DNA of 64,000 nt from UBA4742 sp963773335. Its GTDB lineage: Bacteria > Actinomycetota > Acidimicrobiia > Acidimicrobiales > Acidimicrobilacustridaceae. Below, piece by piece: positions 25,900 through 34,060 of the stretch. The notes under the pieces were generated by a model. The model was not told the DNA's origin and did not search any database. It was given only the letters and a program-made list of their open reading frames with translations. Every line of letters starts with the position of its first letter. Position 1 is the stretch's first letter. Made by a program: the position numbers and the translations under genes. Location: contig CAVZAT010000007.1 of NCBI GenBank assembly GCA_963773335.1, positions 372,001-436,000 on the forward strand. Direction: 5' to 3'.

Positions 25900-26462
25900 T
25901 GGCCCCCAATACGAGTGACGCCCAGCTGCGTGAGTCCCGGGTGATCAACATCAACCGGGTGGCCAAGGTGGTCAAGGGCGGCCGACGCTTCTCCTTCACC
26001 GCCCTGGTCGTGATCGGCGACGGCGCCGGGCGCGTGGGCCTGGGCTACGGCAAGGCCAAGGAGGTCCCCCTGGCCATCCAGAAGGGGACCGAGGAAGCCC
26101 GCAAGAACCTGTTCCAGGTCCCGCTGGCCGGCAGCACGATCATCCACCCGGTGATCGGTGAGACCGGCGCCGGGCGAGTGCTGCTCAAGCCGGCTGCCCC
26201 CGGCACCGGCGTCATCGCCGGTGGCGCGGCCCGCGCCATCCTCGAAGAGGCTGGCGTTCACGACGTGTTGTGCAAGTCGCTGGGATCGGCCAACCACATC
26301 AACGTGGCCCGCGCCACCATCGCCGGGCTCAAGGCACTCAAGCGCCCCGACGAGATCGCCCGGCTCCGGGGCCTGTCGGCCGAGGAGTTCGTGCCCAAGG
26401 GTCTGCTCGAGGCCTACCGCAACAGCGAGCGCGGGCCCTTCGTGCCCGACGAGGTGGCTTGA
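25899..26462 (+). CDS. rpsE: 30S ribosomal protein S5
   Basis: S5, 187 residues, helps decoding fidelity and mRNA unwinding. VININRVAKVVKGGRRFSFT, VGDGAGRVGLGYGKAKEVPL-like sequence (VIGDGAGRVGLGYGKAKEVP) and GVHDVLCKSLGSANHINVAR are the S5 signature. ATG 25899 overlapping the rplR TGA is preferred to a GTG three bases earlier. Confidence 0.97.
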   Translation: MAPNTSDAQLRESRVININRVAKVVKGGRRFSFTALVVIGDGAGRVGLGYGKAKEVPLAIQKGTEEARKNLFQVPLAGSTIIHPVIGETGAGRVLLKPAAPGTGVIAGGAARAILEEAGVHDVLCKSLGSANHINVARATIAGLKALKRPDEIARLRGLSAEEFVPKGLLEAYRNSERGPFVPDEVA

Positions 26463-26665
26463 TGGGCGAGCTCACCGTCACCCAGGTCCGCTCGGCCATC
26501 GGCGCCAAGCCCAAGACCCGCGGCACGCTGCGGGCCTTGGGCCTGCGTGGCATCGGCCAGAGCAACACCCTGCCCGATCGACCCGAGATCCGAGGCATGA
26601 TCGCCCGGGTCCCGCACCTCATCCGGGTCGAGGACGCCTCCACTCAGGAAGAAGCCTCATCGTGA
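26462..26665 (+). CDS. rpmD: 50S ribosomal protein L30
   Basis: L30, 67 residues. LTVTQVRSAIGAKPKTRGTL and RALGLRGIGQSNTLPDRPEI match the family; the end (VEDASTQEEASS) is a few residues longer than usual. ATG 26462 overlaps the rpsE stop by one base. Confidence 0.95.
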   Translation: MGELTVTQVRSAIGAKPKTRGTLRALGLRGIGQSNTLPDRPEIRGMIARVPHLIRVEDASTQEEASS

Positions 26666-27152
26666 AGGTCCACGATCTCAAGCCGGCTGACGGCTCCACC
26701 CGCAAGCGCAAGCGCGTCGGTCGCGGCATCGGTGGCAAGGGCGGCAAGACCGCCGGCCGCGGTACCAAGGGCCAGGGCGCGCGCGCGACACCATCCCCAC
26801 CGGCTTCGAGGGTGGTCAGCTTCCCCTGCACATGCGGGTGCCCAAGCTCAAGGGCTTCAAGAACCCGTTCCGGGTCGAGTACCAGGCCCTCAACCTCGAC
26901 GTGCTCGACGCCACCGGCCTCGACCTGATCGACCCGCAGGCGCTGCACGACCGGGGACTGTCCCACAAGGGTGCGCTCATCAAGGTGCTGGGCCGGGGCG
27001 AGGTGACCCGTCCGATCCAGGTGCGGGCCCACGCCTTCTCCAAGGCCGCCGAGGCAGCCATCACCGCGGCCGGCGGTACGGTTGAGGTTCTGGCGCTGCC
27101 GTGGGGCGATCGCCGCCCGCCGGCCAAGGGCAATCACCTCACCAACCGCTAG
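26662..27152 (+). CDS. rplO: 50S ribosomal protein L15 (frame broken)
   Basis: L15 is a late assembly protein. GTG 26662 overlaps the rpmD TGA (GTGA). First frame: HDLKPADGSTRKRKRVGRGI and GGKTAGRGTKGQGAR; second: DTIPTGFEGGQLPLHMRVPK LKGFKNPFRVEYQ to the end. The break is inside the alternating GCGCGCGCG run at 26777-26787 and is equivalent to two extra bases or one missing (span 3n+2). Repaired length about 163 residues. secY starts 53 bases on. Confidence 0.92.
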
Positions 27153-27205
27153 CCGCCCTTCGCGCCACCCTCCCGACCACCAGGGTCGTCGACAGGAGCT
27201 CCTCG

Positions 27206-28519
27206 GTGCTTTCCAGCCTGCGCAACATCGTCAAGATCCCGGACCTGCGCAACAAGGTGCTGTTCACGATCGCCATGATCGCGATCTATCGGCTCGGGGC
27301 GCACCTACCCGTGCCGGGCATCAACGTCGGCGCGCTCAAGCAGCTGCGCGAGCAGGCCAACCAGAGCGGGGTGCTCGGCTTCCTCACGCTGTTCTCCGGC
27401 GGCGCCATCACCAACTTCGCCATCTTCGCCCTGGGCATCATGCCCTACATCACGGCCTCGATCATCCTGCAGATCCTGGGGGTGGTGATCCCCAAGCTCG
27501 AGGAGTGGCAGGAGCAGGGGGCGGTGGGCCAGCGCAAGATCACCCAGTGGACCCGGTACGTGACCATCGGCATCGCCGTGGTGCAGTCGACCGGCCTGGC
27601 CTACCTGTTCCACAGCGGGGGCGGAGGCATCACCCAGGGCAACACCACGGGTCTCGATCTGGTGCCCAACTACGACGCCGGCCACGTGGCTCTGATCGTG
27701 CTCACGCTGACCACGGGTACGGCGCTGCTGATGTGGATCGGCGAGCTCATCACCCAGCGCGGCATCGGAAACGGCATGTCGCTGCTCATCTTCGCCTCGG
27801 TGGTGGCGGTCCTGCCCGGCCAGGGCACCCGCATCGAGGCCACAGCCGGGATGCCCGCTCTCATCGGCACCATCATCGTGTTCATCGGGCTCTTGGTGGC
27901 CATCGTGTTCATCGAGCAGGGCCAGCGCCGCATCCCGGTGCAGTTCGCCAAACGCCAGGTGGGCCGCCGGGTGTATGGCGGCCAGAGCACCTACATCCCG
28001 TTGAAGGTGACGCAGGCGGGCGTCATCCCCATCATCTTCGCCAGCTCGGTGCTGTACCTGCCCCAGCTCCTGGCGTTCGTGCTGCCCAAGTCCGGGTGGG
28101 GGGCCAGCGTGCAGAGCTTCATCAGCAACCACCTGTCCAACCCGGGCTCGCCCTACTACCTGGCCACCTACGGCCTCCTGATCATCGGATTCACCTACTT
28201 CTACACGGCCATCACCTTCGATCCGGCCAAGCAGGCCGACACGCTGCGCAAGCAGGGCGGCTTCATCCCCGGCATCCGACCCGGTCCCCAGACCGAGCGC
28301 TACCTGGCCCGCTTGCTGAACCGGATCACGCTGCCCGGCGCGCTGTTCATCGCCGCGGTGGCGCTCGTGCCTTCGTGGATACTGAGCCACTACCTGCCCG
28401 GCAACCAGGTGTCGTTCTCGGGCATCTCGGTGCTGATCGCAGTGGGTGTGGCGCTCGAGACGATGCTGCAGATCGACAGTCAGCTGATGATGCGCAACTA
28501 CGAAGGGTTCCTGAAGTAG
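27206..28519 (+). CDS. secY: Protein translocase subunit SecY
   Basis: The channel of the Sec translocon, 437 residues with ten predicted membrane segments. Start GTG 27206 (MLSSLRNIVKIPDLRNKVLF) with GACAGGAG 8 bases before it; the longer upstream reading runs through rplO. FTIAMIAIYRLGAHLPVPGI (helix 1 and plug), ITQRGIGNGMSLLIFASVV, and the cytosolic-loop FAKRQVGRRVYGGQSTYIPL are hallmarks. The TAG stop overlaps the GTG of adk. Confidence 0.97.
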   Translation: MLSSLRNIVKIPDLRNKVLFTIAMIAIYRLGAHLPVPGINVGALKQLREQANQSGVLGFLTLFSGGAITNFAIFALGIMPYITASIILQILGVVIPKLEEWQEQGAVGQRKITQWTRYVTIGIAVVQSTGLAYLFHSGGGGITQGNTTGLDLVPNYDAGHVALIVLTLTTGTALLMWIGELITQRGIGNGMSLLIFASVVAVLPGQGTRIEATAGMPALIGTIIVFIGLLVAIVFIEQGQRRIPVQFAKRQVGRRVYGGQSTYIPLKVTQAGVIPIIFASSVLYLPQLLAFVLPKSGWGASVQSFISNHLSNPGSPYYLATYGLLIIGFTYFYTAITFDPAKQADTLRKQGGFIPGIRPGPQTERYLARLLNRITLPGALFIAAVALVPSWILSHYLPGNQVSFSGISVLIAVGVALETMLQIDSQLMMRNYEGFLK

Positions 28520-29166
28520 TGGCGCTCCAGCTCGTCCTGTTCGGCCGTCAGGGCGCGGGCAAGGGCACCCAGTCGGCCCTGCTGGCCAAGCACTACGGCG
28601 CGGTGCACATCTCCACCGGGGACATGCTGCGCGAGGCGGTGGCCGAAGGCACCGAGTTCGGGCGCCAGGCCAAGCAGTACATGGACTCCGGCGCGCTTCT
28701 GCCCGACGAGATCATGCTCGGGATCATCACCGAGCGGCTGGCCCAGCCCGACGCCGCTGACGGGGGCTTCCTGCTCGACGGCTTCCCCCGCACGCTCGGC
28801 CAGGCCGAGGCGCTGCTGGGCATCACGCCGCTGGACGTTGCCGTCAACATCGAGGTGCCCCGCGACGTGGTGCTGGACCGGCTGTCGAGCCGGCGGGTGT
28901 GCATCAACTGCGGGGCCATCTACTCGTTGGACGATCCACCCACCAACCCGTGGACCTGCGACGTGTGCGGCGGTCAGGTGGTGCAACGCGACGACGACAC
29001 ACCGGAGGCGATCAGCCAGCGCCTGGCTGCCTACGAGCGCGACACCGTGCCGGCCATCGAGCGCTTCGGCCAACTCGGCCTGCTCGAGACCGTCGATGGT
29101 CTGGGTCGCCCGGATGAGGTCGCGGCCCGCATCGTGGCCGCGGTCGATGCCCACGCGGCGAGATGA
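28519..29166 (+). CDS. adk: Adenylate kinase (long, lid-type)
   Basis: Converts ATP plus AMP to two ADP. Start GTG 28519, sharing its first base with the secY TAG, gives MALQLVLFGRQGAGKGTQSA with the P-loop GRQGAGKGT. ISTGDMLREAVAEGTEFGRQ, LLDGFPRTLGQAEAL are AMP-site motifs. The lid carries CINCG and CDVCG (about residues 129-152), a four-cysteine zinc site. 215 residues, normal length. Confidence 0.96.
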   Translation: MALQLVLFGRQGAGKGTQSALLAKHYGAVHISTGDMLREAVAEGTEFGRQAKQYMDSGALLPDEIMLGIITERLAQPDAADGGFLLDGFPRTLGQAEALLGITPLDVAVNIEVPRDVVLDRLSSRRVCINCGAIYSLDDPPTNPWTCDVCGGQVVQRDDDTPEAISQRLAAYERDTVPAIERFGQLGLLETVDGLGRPDEVAARIVAAVDAHAAR

Positions 29167-29927
29167 GGACCATGCGGGCGCCGACTCCCACCGTGCGGAG
29201 CCGGTCGGATGTGGCGAAGATGCGCAAGGCCGGCCGGGTGGTGGCCGAGATGCACGAGCGCATCCGGGCCGCCGTGGCGCCAGGGGTGACCACCCTCGAG
29301 CTCGACGCGGTGGGGCGGAACGTGATCGAGCGCCGGGGAGCGACCTCGAACTTCCTGGGTTACCACGGCTTCCCGGCCGTCATCTGCGCGTCGCCCAACA
29401 ACGTCATCGTGCACGGCATCCCGGATGGGTACCGGCTGCGCGACGGCGACATCATCTCCATCGACTGCGGCGCCATCGTCGACGGGTGGCACGGTGACGC
29501 GGCCTTCACCATGGGTGTGGGCACCATCTCCCCGGAGGCGACGAGACTGATCGAGGTCACCGAGGCGTCGCTGCACGCGGGGATCGCCGAGCTGGTGGCC
29601 GACAACCACCTCGGCGACGTGGGTGCAGCCGTCCAGGCCGTGGCCGAGGCGGCGGGATACTCGGTGGTGCGCGAGTACGTCGGTCACGCCATCGGGCGGG
29701 CCATGCACGAGCAGCCCGAGGTGCCCAACTACGGCCGGCCGGGTCGGGGCGCGCGGCTCTCGGTGGGCAACGTGTTCGCGGTGGAACCGATGATCAACGC
29801 CGGTTCGCCCGAGACCGTCCTGTTGGACGACGGCTGGGGCGTGGTCACGGCCGACGGCTCGTTGTCGGTCCACTGGGAGCACACCATCGCCATCACCGAC
29901 GACGGCCCCCAGATCTTGACGAACTAG
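29163..29927 (+). CDS. map: Methionine aminopeptidase, type I
   Basis: Removes initiator methionine. 254 residues; metal ligands are seen in SIDCGAIVDGWHGDAAFTMG (two Asp), GHAIGRAMHEQPEVPNYG (His, with Glu following in NVFAVEPMINAG) and the last Glu in VHWEHTIAI. ATG 29163 overlaps the adk TGA (ATGA). The TAG stop shares the palindrome CTAG with the stop of a minus-strand remnant, so the two end convergently overlapping by three bases. Confidence 0.96.
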   Translation: MRTMRAPTPTVRSRSDVAKMRKAGRVVAEMHERIRAAVAPGVTTLELDAVGRNVIERRGATSNFLGYHGFPAVICASPNNVIVHGIPDGYRLRDGDIISIDCGAIVDGWHGDAAFTMGVGTISPEATRLIEVTEASLHAGIAELVADNHLGDVGAAVQAVAEAAGYSVVREYVGHAIGRAMHEQPEVPNYGRPGRGARLSVGNVFAVEPMINAGSPETVLLDDGWGVVTADGSLSVHWEHTIAITDDGPQILTN

Positions 29928-30102
29928 CCGAACAGCTCGTTCAGGCGGACGAAGGGGGCGGCGCCGGCCAAGGCCGTCCGGCCACGCCGGTCTCGATGCA
30001 GCGGGTCACGTTGGCGGCCACGCCGTCGGGGTCCGGTGCGCAGCTGGCCTGGGAAGGTGGCCCGTCGAGCGGCCAGCTCGTCGGCAGTTGGCGCGTGGTC
30101 AT
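29924..30102 (-). pseudogene. Remnant of isocitrate lyase/PEP mutase family gene
   Basis: Three short pieces in the right order but different frames recall this family: the N-terminal HAPTADELAARRATF just after an ATG with GGGGAG upstream, the middle DPDGVAANVTRCIETGVAG, and the C-terminal LAGAAPFVRLNELFG followed by TAG. The family is about 250-280 residues; only about 60 codons remain, so two internal stretches have been lost. Convergent with map. Recognition is by eye only. Confidence 0.45.
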
Positions 30103-30146
30103 GTCGGATCTCCCCTCTTGGCCTACGCCGGACCCCGAAGCAGATC

Positions 30147-31328
30147 TCAACCATCAGGGGGATGGTCGGGGGTCGTGAACGTCCAGTGGCCGGGGCCGCC
30201 GCCGAGCACCCAGCCCCGGCGGTGCTTCATCTCCTGGTGATGATGGTGGCAGAGCCGGGCCAGGTTCACGTATGTCGTGGTGCCGCCGAGCTCGAGGGGC
30301 AGGATGTGGTCGATCTCGAGCCCCGTGGTCACGTTGCAGCCGGGCACCACGCATTCGCGATCGCGGGCCTCGAGGGCGACGCGAAGTGAAGTCGGAACGT
30401 GTCGGGTCAGCGAGCAGTAGGCACGGATGTCGACCCCGTCGGTGGCCAGGATGTGCCACACCGCGGCGTCGGCTTGTTCGCGGAGCAGCGAGACGGGGAC
30501 TGGACCGACGCCGGGGATCTCACAGGTCTCACCCGGCTCGGCATGACCCCGCAGCAACGCCCCGGCGTCGACCAGGACGGTGAAGCTGGGCTTGCGGCAG
30601 GTGGAAGTCTCGCTGGTCTGGCCAGAGAGCGAGGCCTCGGCCAGGTCGACCAGCGCGTCGGCTCGGTAGGCCTCGTGCGGCTCGTGGCGACCGTCGGCGC
30701 GGGCCCGCTCGAAGGCGGCCTTCTCGAACGGGGCCAAGGCGCCGAGCAGCTTGGCCCCGGCATCTGGCGTGAGCTTGGCCGCCAGGCGGAACGCGCCGTC
30801 ATCGTCGGTCCATTGGCGGAGCGAGCGCTCGCGATGCAGTCGAGCCTGACGCACCTCGACATCTTCGCCGGTGTTGGTCACGGCGCGGCATTCGTCTCGC
30901 AGCTTGTTCAGCCCATCGCTCTCGGCCACGCTCAGCAGACGCGACTCGGCGCTGGGAACGAGCGACACCGCCTTGGCCAACGCCTGGGTCTGGGCCTCTG
31001 ACAGCTCGCCCACCCGAGCCTTGGCTTCGACCTGCGGGCAGTCGCCCAGCTTCTCGGCCGCCTCGAGCGCGCCGATGGCCTCGCCAACATTGGACTTGGT
31101 CTGGGCGGCCAGCCACTCAGCCGCGGTGCGATGACCGCGGTGCTTCCACGAGGCCGAATCGGCTACCCGCCGGGCCGCCAGCATCTTGATGGTGTTGGCC
31201 AGGTTGGTGACCGCGACCACGTCGCGCACGACGACCTCCGCCTCAGACGCCAAGAGCTCGTTGGCATCGAACGCCTGGGCATAGTCAGCCAGATCGGCCT
31301 TGATTTCCGCCAGACTCCGCACGAACAT
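30147..31328 (-). CDS. DUF222 / HNH endonuclease domain protein (13E12 repeat family type)
   Basis: 393 residues from ATG 31328 (MFVRSLAEIKADLADYAQAF); a longer start at 31418 has no support. The first ~290 residues are DUF222 (ANTIKMLAARRVADS, LSEAQTQALAKAVSLVPSAE). The C-terminal HNH nuclease reads CVVPGCNVTTGLEIDHILPL then LARLCHHHHQEMKHRRGW, with the DH pair and zinc cysteines. Such genes occur in many scattered copies in actinobacteria and behave like mobile or selfish elements; their function is unproven. It interrupts the usual map-infA neighbourhood. Confidence 0.88.
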   Translation of the reverse strand: MFVRSLAEIKADLADYAQAFDANELLASEAEVVVRDVVAVTNLANTIKMLAARRVADSASWKHRGHRTAAEWLAAQTKSNVGEAIGALEAAEKLGDCPQVEAKARVGELSEAQTQALAKAVSLVPSAESRLLSVAESDGLNKLRDECRAVTNTGEDVEVRQARLHRERSLRQWTDDDGAFRLAAKLTPDAGAKLLGALAPFEKAAFERARADGRHEPHEAYRADALVDLAEASLSGQTSETSTCRKPSFTVLVDAGALLRGHAEPGETCEIPGVGPVPVSLLREQADAAVWHILATDGVDIRAYCSLTRHVPTSLRVALEARDRECVVPGCNVTTGLEIDHILPLELGGTTTYVNLARLCHHHHQEMKHRRGWVLGGGPGHWTFTTPDHPPDG

Positions 31329-31440
31329 GACTCTATCAGGGAACAGATGTACGCACAAGTCAGATGTTCTCAGCTGTTGTTGATCATTTCCCCCCGTCCC
31401 GACGGAGATGCAGCTCACACGGCGGGGGCCCGCGCTCCCC

Positions 31441-31827
31441 TCAGCGGGCGAGGAAGCCGTCGGACAGCGCGGGAGGGGCTTTCGACAGCCAGGCGTCGAC
31501 GATGGCGTCGCGCAGCGCCCGCCTACCCACCCGCTTCAACTGGATCAGCACGGCCGGGTAGCCGTCGAAGTGGGGGATGGTGAAGAACCCGGGCCGGGCG
31601 GCGGCCAGCACGACCTCCTTCTCGTCGAGGTCGTCCACGTAGACGGCCAGGATCGGACCGTCGGGCGCGGCGGCGTCGCCGAAGCGCTTGATGTCCGCCT
31701 TGCTGAACGGGCGCTCCCAGGCGAAGGCCTTCCCGGCCACGAACCAGGTGCGGTGGCCGTGCCGATCGCCCTCGGCCACCTCGGGCAACTCGAGTGCCAT
31801 CCCAGCCGCGTCGTCGACCGTTGCCAC
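31441..31827 (-). CDS. MmcQ/YjbR family DNA-binding-like protein
   Basis: 128 residues from GTG 31827 (MATVDDAAGMALELPEVAEG). The pattern LPEVAEG..HGHRTWFVAGKAFA, FTIPHFDGYPAVLIQLKRVG and a final DAWLSKAPPAL resembles the MmcQ/YjbR (PF04237) family, small proteins with a DNA-binding-like fold and no settled role. The GTG has a TAGGGT -10 seven bases upstream and no ribosome-binding site. Confidence 0.72.
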   Translation of the reverse strand: MATVDDAAGMALELPEVAEGDRHGHRTWFVAGKAFAWERPFSKADIKRFGDAAAPDGPILAVYVDDLDEKEVVLAAARPGFFTIPHFDGYPAVLIQLKRVGRRALRDAIVDAWLSKAPPALSDGFLAR

Positions 31828-31834
31828 CGCGCCC

Positions 31835-31840
31835 ACCCTA
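31835..31840 (-). promoter_or_regulatory. Leaderless-type -10 for the MmcQ/YjbR gene
   Basis: TAGGGT on the minus strand ends 7 bases before the GTG start at 31827. Confidence 0.5.
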
Positions 31841-31991
31841 GCCAGCCTCGGGAGTCGGCCGGCGCCGGGCGGGGCGCAAGGAACCCTGCGTCGTCGGGCG
31901 CGACGAGCGCCGAGCGGGCCTTGTCGGTCATGACGTCCGCCGACGGCATCGCACAAAGTAGCTCCCGATCGCCCGCTCGAACGGAGGGCGC

Positions 31992-31997
31992 TAGCGT
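31992..31997 (+). promoter_or_regulatory. Leaderless-type -10 for the TIGR03086-like gene
   Basis: TAGCGT ends 8 bases before the GTG at 32006, with no Shine-Dalgarno sequence between. Confidence 0.45.
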
Positions 31998-32005
31998 CTC
32001 GGGCC

Positions 32006-32593
32006 GTGGACGAGGTGGTGGCCGATTGCGAGCGGGCGGTGGGCCGGGCCGCGGCGGTGATGGCCACCGTCGCGGCGGCCGATCTCGAGCGGCCCACGCC
32101 TTGTGACCGCTGGGACGTGCGAGCCCTGGTCGAGCACATGATCTGGATGTGCGACGTGTTCGCCCACGGGCTGGCTGGTGCTGCGCCGCCCGCCGAGCCC
32201 GTGCCGCTGGGCACGGACGATCCCGCGACGCGCTACGCCGCGGCCAGCGCCGCCGCGCTCGACCGATGGCGGACCACCGAATGGGCCGAGATGATGCTGG
32301 CCCTGCCGTTCGCCACCCTGCCTGCCGCCATCGGGGTGCGCGTCTTCGTGGGCGACCAGCTCATCCACGCGTGGGATCTGGCCACCGCACTGGGCCAGCC
32401 GTTCCAGATCGACGAGGATCTGGCCACCAGCCAGCTCCAGATGATGCGCCAGTACTACGACCCGGCCAACCGTGGTCCGGAGGCCGCCTTCGACCTGGCC
32501 GCCGACTGGGGCGAGCCGATGACCACGTCGGACCAGCTCATCGCCCTGTCCGGCCGCAGCCGCGGAGTTGGACTCGGGCCTGCCGGCCGCTAA
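32006..32593 (+). CDS. TIGR03086 family (DinB/mycothiol-type) metal-binding protein
   Basis: 195 residues from GTG 32006. The N-terminal CERAVGRAAAVMATV..LERPTPCDRWDVRALVEHM and the later FVGDQLIHAWDLATALGQP give the His positions of the DinB-like metal site (H in VEHM, H and D in IHAWD). Relatives are mycothiol-dependent or uncharacterised. The infA promoter overlaps its 3' end. Confidence 0.8.
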   Translation: MDEVVADCERAVGRAAAVMATVAAADLERPTPCDRWDVRALVEHMIWMCDVFAHGLAGAAPPAEPVPLGTDDPATRYAAASAAALDRWRTTEWAEMMLALPFATLPAAIGVRVFVGDQLIHAWDLATALGQPFQIDEDLATSQLQMMRQYYDPANRGPEAAFDLAADWGEPMTTSDQLIALSGRSRGVGLGPAGR

Positions 32594-32596
32594 GCT
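32568..32596 (+). promoter_or_regulatory. Probable infA promoter
   Basis: TTGGAC at 32568-32573, a 17-base spacer and TAAGCT at 32591-32596. It straddles the stop codon of the preceding gene and starts the infA-rpmJ-rpsM transcript separated from map by the inserted genes. Confidence 0.55.
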
Positions 32597-32722
32597 GTCC
32601 ATTCGCCTCGGGACCCTTGTGCGCCAGCGCGCTATCGGCCGAGGAGTTCCACTGCAGTCGGCGCGTGCTGTCGCGCGTCGCCCGGCTGCCGGTCCCGGTT
32701 CATCCCTCGTAGGAGTAGCACG

Positions 32723-32947
32723 CTGCCCAAGCCCAAGGAAGACGCCATCGTCCTGGAAGGGACGGTGATCGAGCCCCTCCCGAACGCCATGTTCCGGGTC
32801 GAGCTCGAGAACGGCCACAAGGTGCTGGCCCACATCTCGGGGAAGATGCGCATGCACTACATCCGCATCCTGCCCGGTGATCGCGTCCAGGTGGAGCTCA
32901 CCCCCTACGACCTCACCCGAGGCCGAATCACCTACCGGTACAAGTAG
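32723..32947 (+). CDS. infA: Translation initiation factor IF-1
   Basis: IF-1, 74 residues, blocks the A site during initiation. The body EGTVIEPLPNAMFRVELENG, HISGKMRMHYIRILPGDRVQ and LTPYDLTRGRITYRYK is unmistakable. No ATG, GTG or TTG lies at the right place: the expected MPKPKEDAIVLEG start falls on CTG at 32723, preceded at 7 bases by AGGAG (32711-32715). Either infA uses a rare CTG start or a base error hides a GTG. The internal ATG-like alternatives would remove the first beta strand. Confidence 0.93.
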   Translation: MPKPKEDAIVLEGTVIEPLPNAMFRVELENGHKVLAHISGKMRMHYIRILPGDRVQVELTPYDLTRGRITYRYK

Positions 32948-33080
32948 ATCCAGTCCCTTCACAACTTCATCCGCACACGAGTGAGAGCCCAGGGCCGAGC
33001 CAGCGAGACCGCTGCGACGACCGAGCCCGGGCCCGTCGGGAACCCCCGGCGTTCCTGGCCCCAAGGATCCAGGCGAGACC

Positions 33081-33194
33081 ATGAAAGTACGACCGAGTGT
33101 CAAGCGAATGTGTGAGAAGTGCAAGGTGATCCGGCGCCACGGCCGGGTGCGTGTCATCTGCACCAACCCCCGGCACAAGCAGAGGCAGGGCTAG
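33081..33194 (+). CDS. rpmJ: 50S ribosomal protein L36
   Basis: L36, 37 residues: MKVRPSVKRMCEKCKVIRRH then RVRVICTNPRHKQRQG. The zinc ligands C11, C14, C27 and H32 are all kept, so this is the zinc-dependent form. ATG 33081; the stop touches the rpsM ATG. Confidence 0.97.
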   Translation: MKVRPSVKRMCEKCKVIRRHGRVRVICTNPRHKQRQG

Positions 33195-33569
33195 ATGGCG
33201 CGCATCTCCGGAGTCGACATCCCCCGCGAGAAGCGGCTGGAGATCTCGCTCACCTACATCTACGGCATCGGCCGCACGCTGTCCCAGCAGATCTGCGCGG
33301 CCACCGGCATCGACCCAAACACCCGGGTGCGTGACCTGACCGACGAAGAGGTCAGCCGCATCCGCACCTACATCGACCAGAGCGTCAAGGTCGAGGGCGA
33401 TCTGCGCCGCGAGGTGTCCCAGGACATCAAGCGCAAGATGGAGATCGGCTGCTACCAGGGCCTGCGCCATCGCAAGGGCCTGCCCGTCCACGGGCAGCGC
33501 ACCCACACCAACGCCCGCACGCGCAAGGGTCCGAAGAAGACCGTGGCCGGCAAGAAGAAGGTGCGCTGA
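33195..33569 (+). CDS. rpsM: 30S ribosomal protein S13
   Basis: S13, 124 residues, contacts tRNA and the 50S bridge. MARISGVDIPREKRLEISLT, YIYGIGRTLSQQICAATGID and GLRHRKGLPVHGQRTHTNAR are the family signature. ATG is immediately after the rpmJ stop. Confidence 0.98.
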   Translation: MARISGVDIPREKRLEISLTYIYGIGRTLSQQICAATGIDPNTRVRDLTDEEVSRIRTYIDQSVKVEGDLRREVSQDIKRKMEIGCYQGLRHRKGLPVHGQRTHTNARTRKGPKKTVAGKKKVR

Positions 33570-33571
33570 CC

Positions 33572-33970
33572 ATGGCCAAGCCCGCCGCCGGGGGCCGTCG
33601 TCCCCGCCGCAAGGAACGCAAGAACGTCACCTACGGGGTGGCGCACATCAAGAGTTCGTTCAACAACACGATCGTGTCGATCACCGACCAGGACGGCAAC
33701 GTGCTGGCCTGGGCCTCGGCCGGCAACGTGGGGTTCAAGGGCTCGCGCAAGTCCACGCCGTTCGCGGCCCAGATGGCGGCCGAGCAATGCGCCCGCCGGG
33801 CCATGGAGCACGGCGTCCGCAAGGTCGACGTGATGGTCAAGGGCCCCGGCTCGGGCCGTGAGACCGCCATCCGATCCATCCAGAACGCCGGCATCGAGGT
33901 GACCGGCATCAAGGACGTCACGCCGGTCCCGCACAACGGGTGCCGCCCGCCCAAGCGCCGGAGGGTCTGA
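33572..33970 (+). CDS. rpsK: 30S ribosomal protein S11
   Basis: S11, 132 residues, platform of the 30S. THIKSSFNNTIVSITD-like AHIKSSFNNTIVSITDQDGN, GFKGSRKSTPFAAQMAAEQC and DVTPVPHNGCRPPKRRRV are diagnostic. ATG 33572 is two bases after rpsM. Confidence 0.98.
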   Translation: MAKPAAGGRRPRRKERKNVTYGVAHIKSSFNNTIVSITDQDGNVLAWASAGNVGFKGSRKSTPFAAQMAAEQCARRAMEHGVRKVDVMVKGPGSGRETAIRSIQNAGIEVTGIKDVTPVPHNGCRPPKRRRV

Positions 33971-34060
33971 CATGGACGCTTCGCATCGCCCCCCGACCAC
34001 CTCGGGTACCACCGCCGTGAGCGTCACGGCTGGCCCGACCAGCACTGAGGCGGGAATCTG

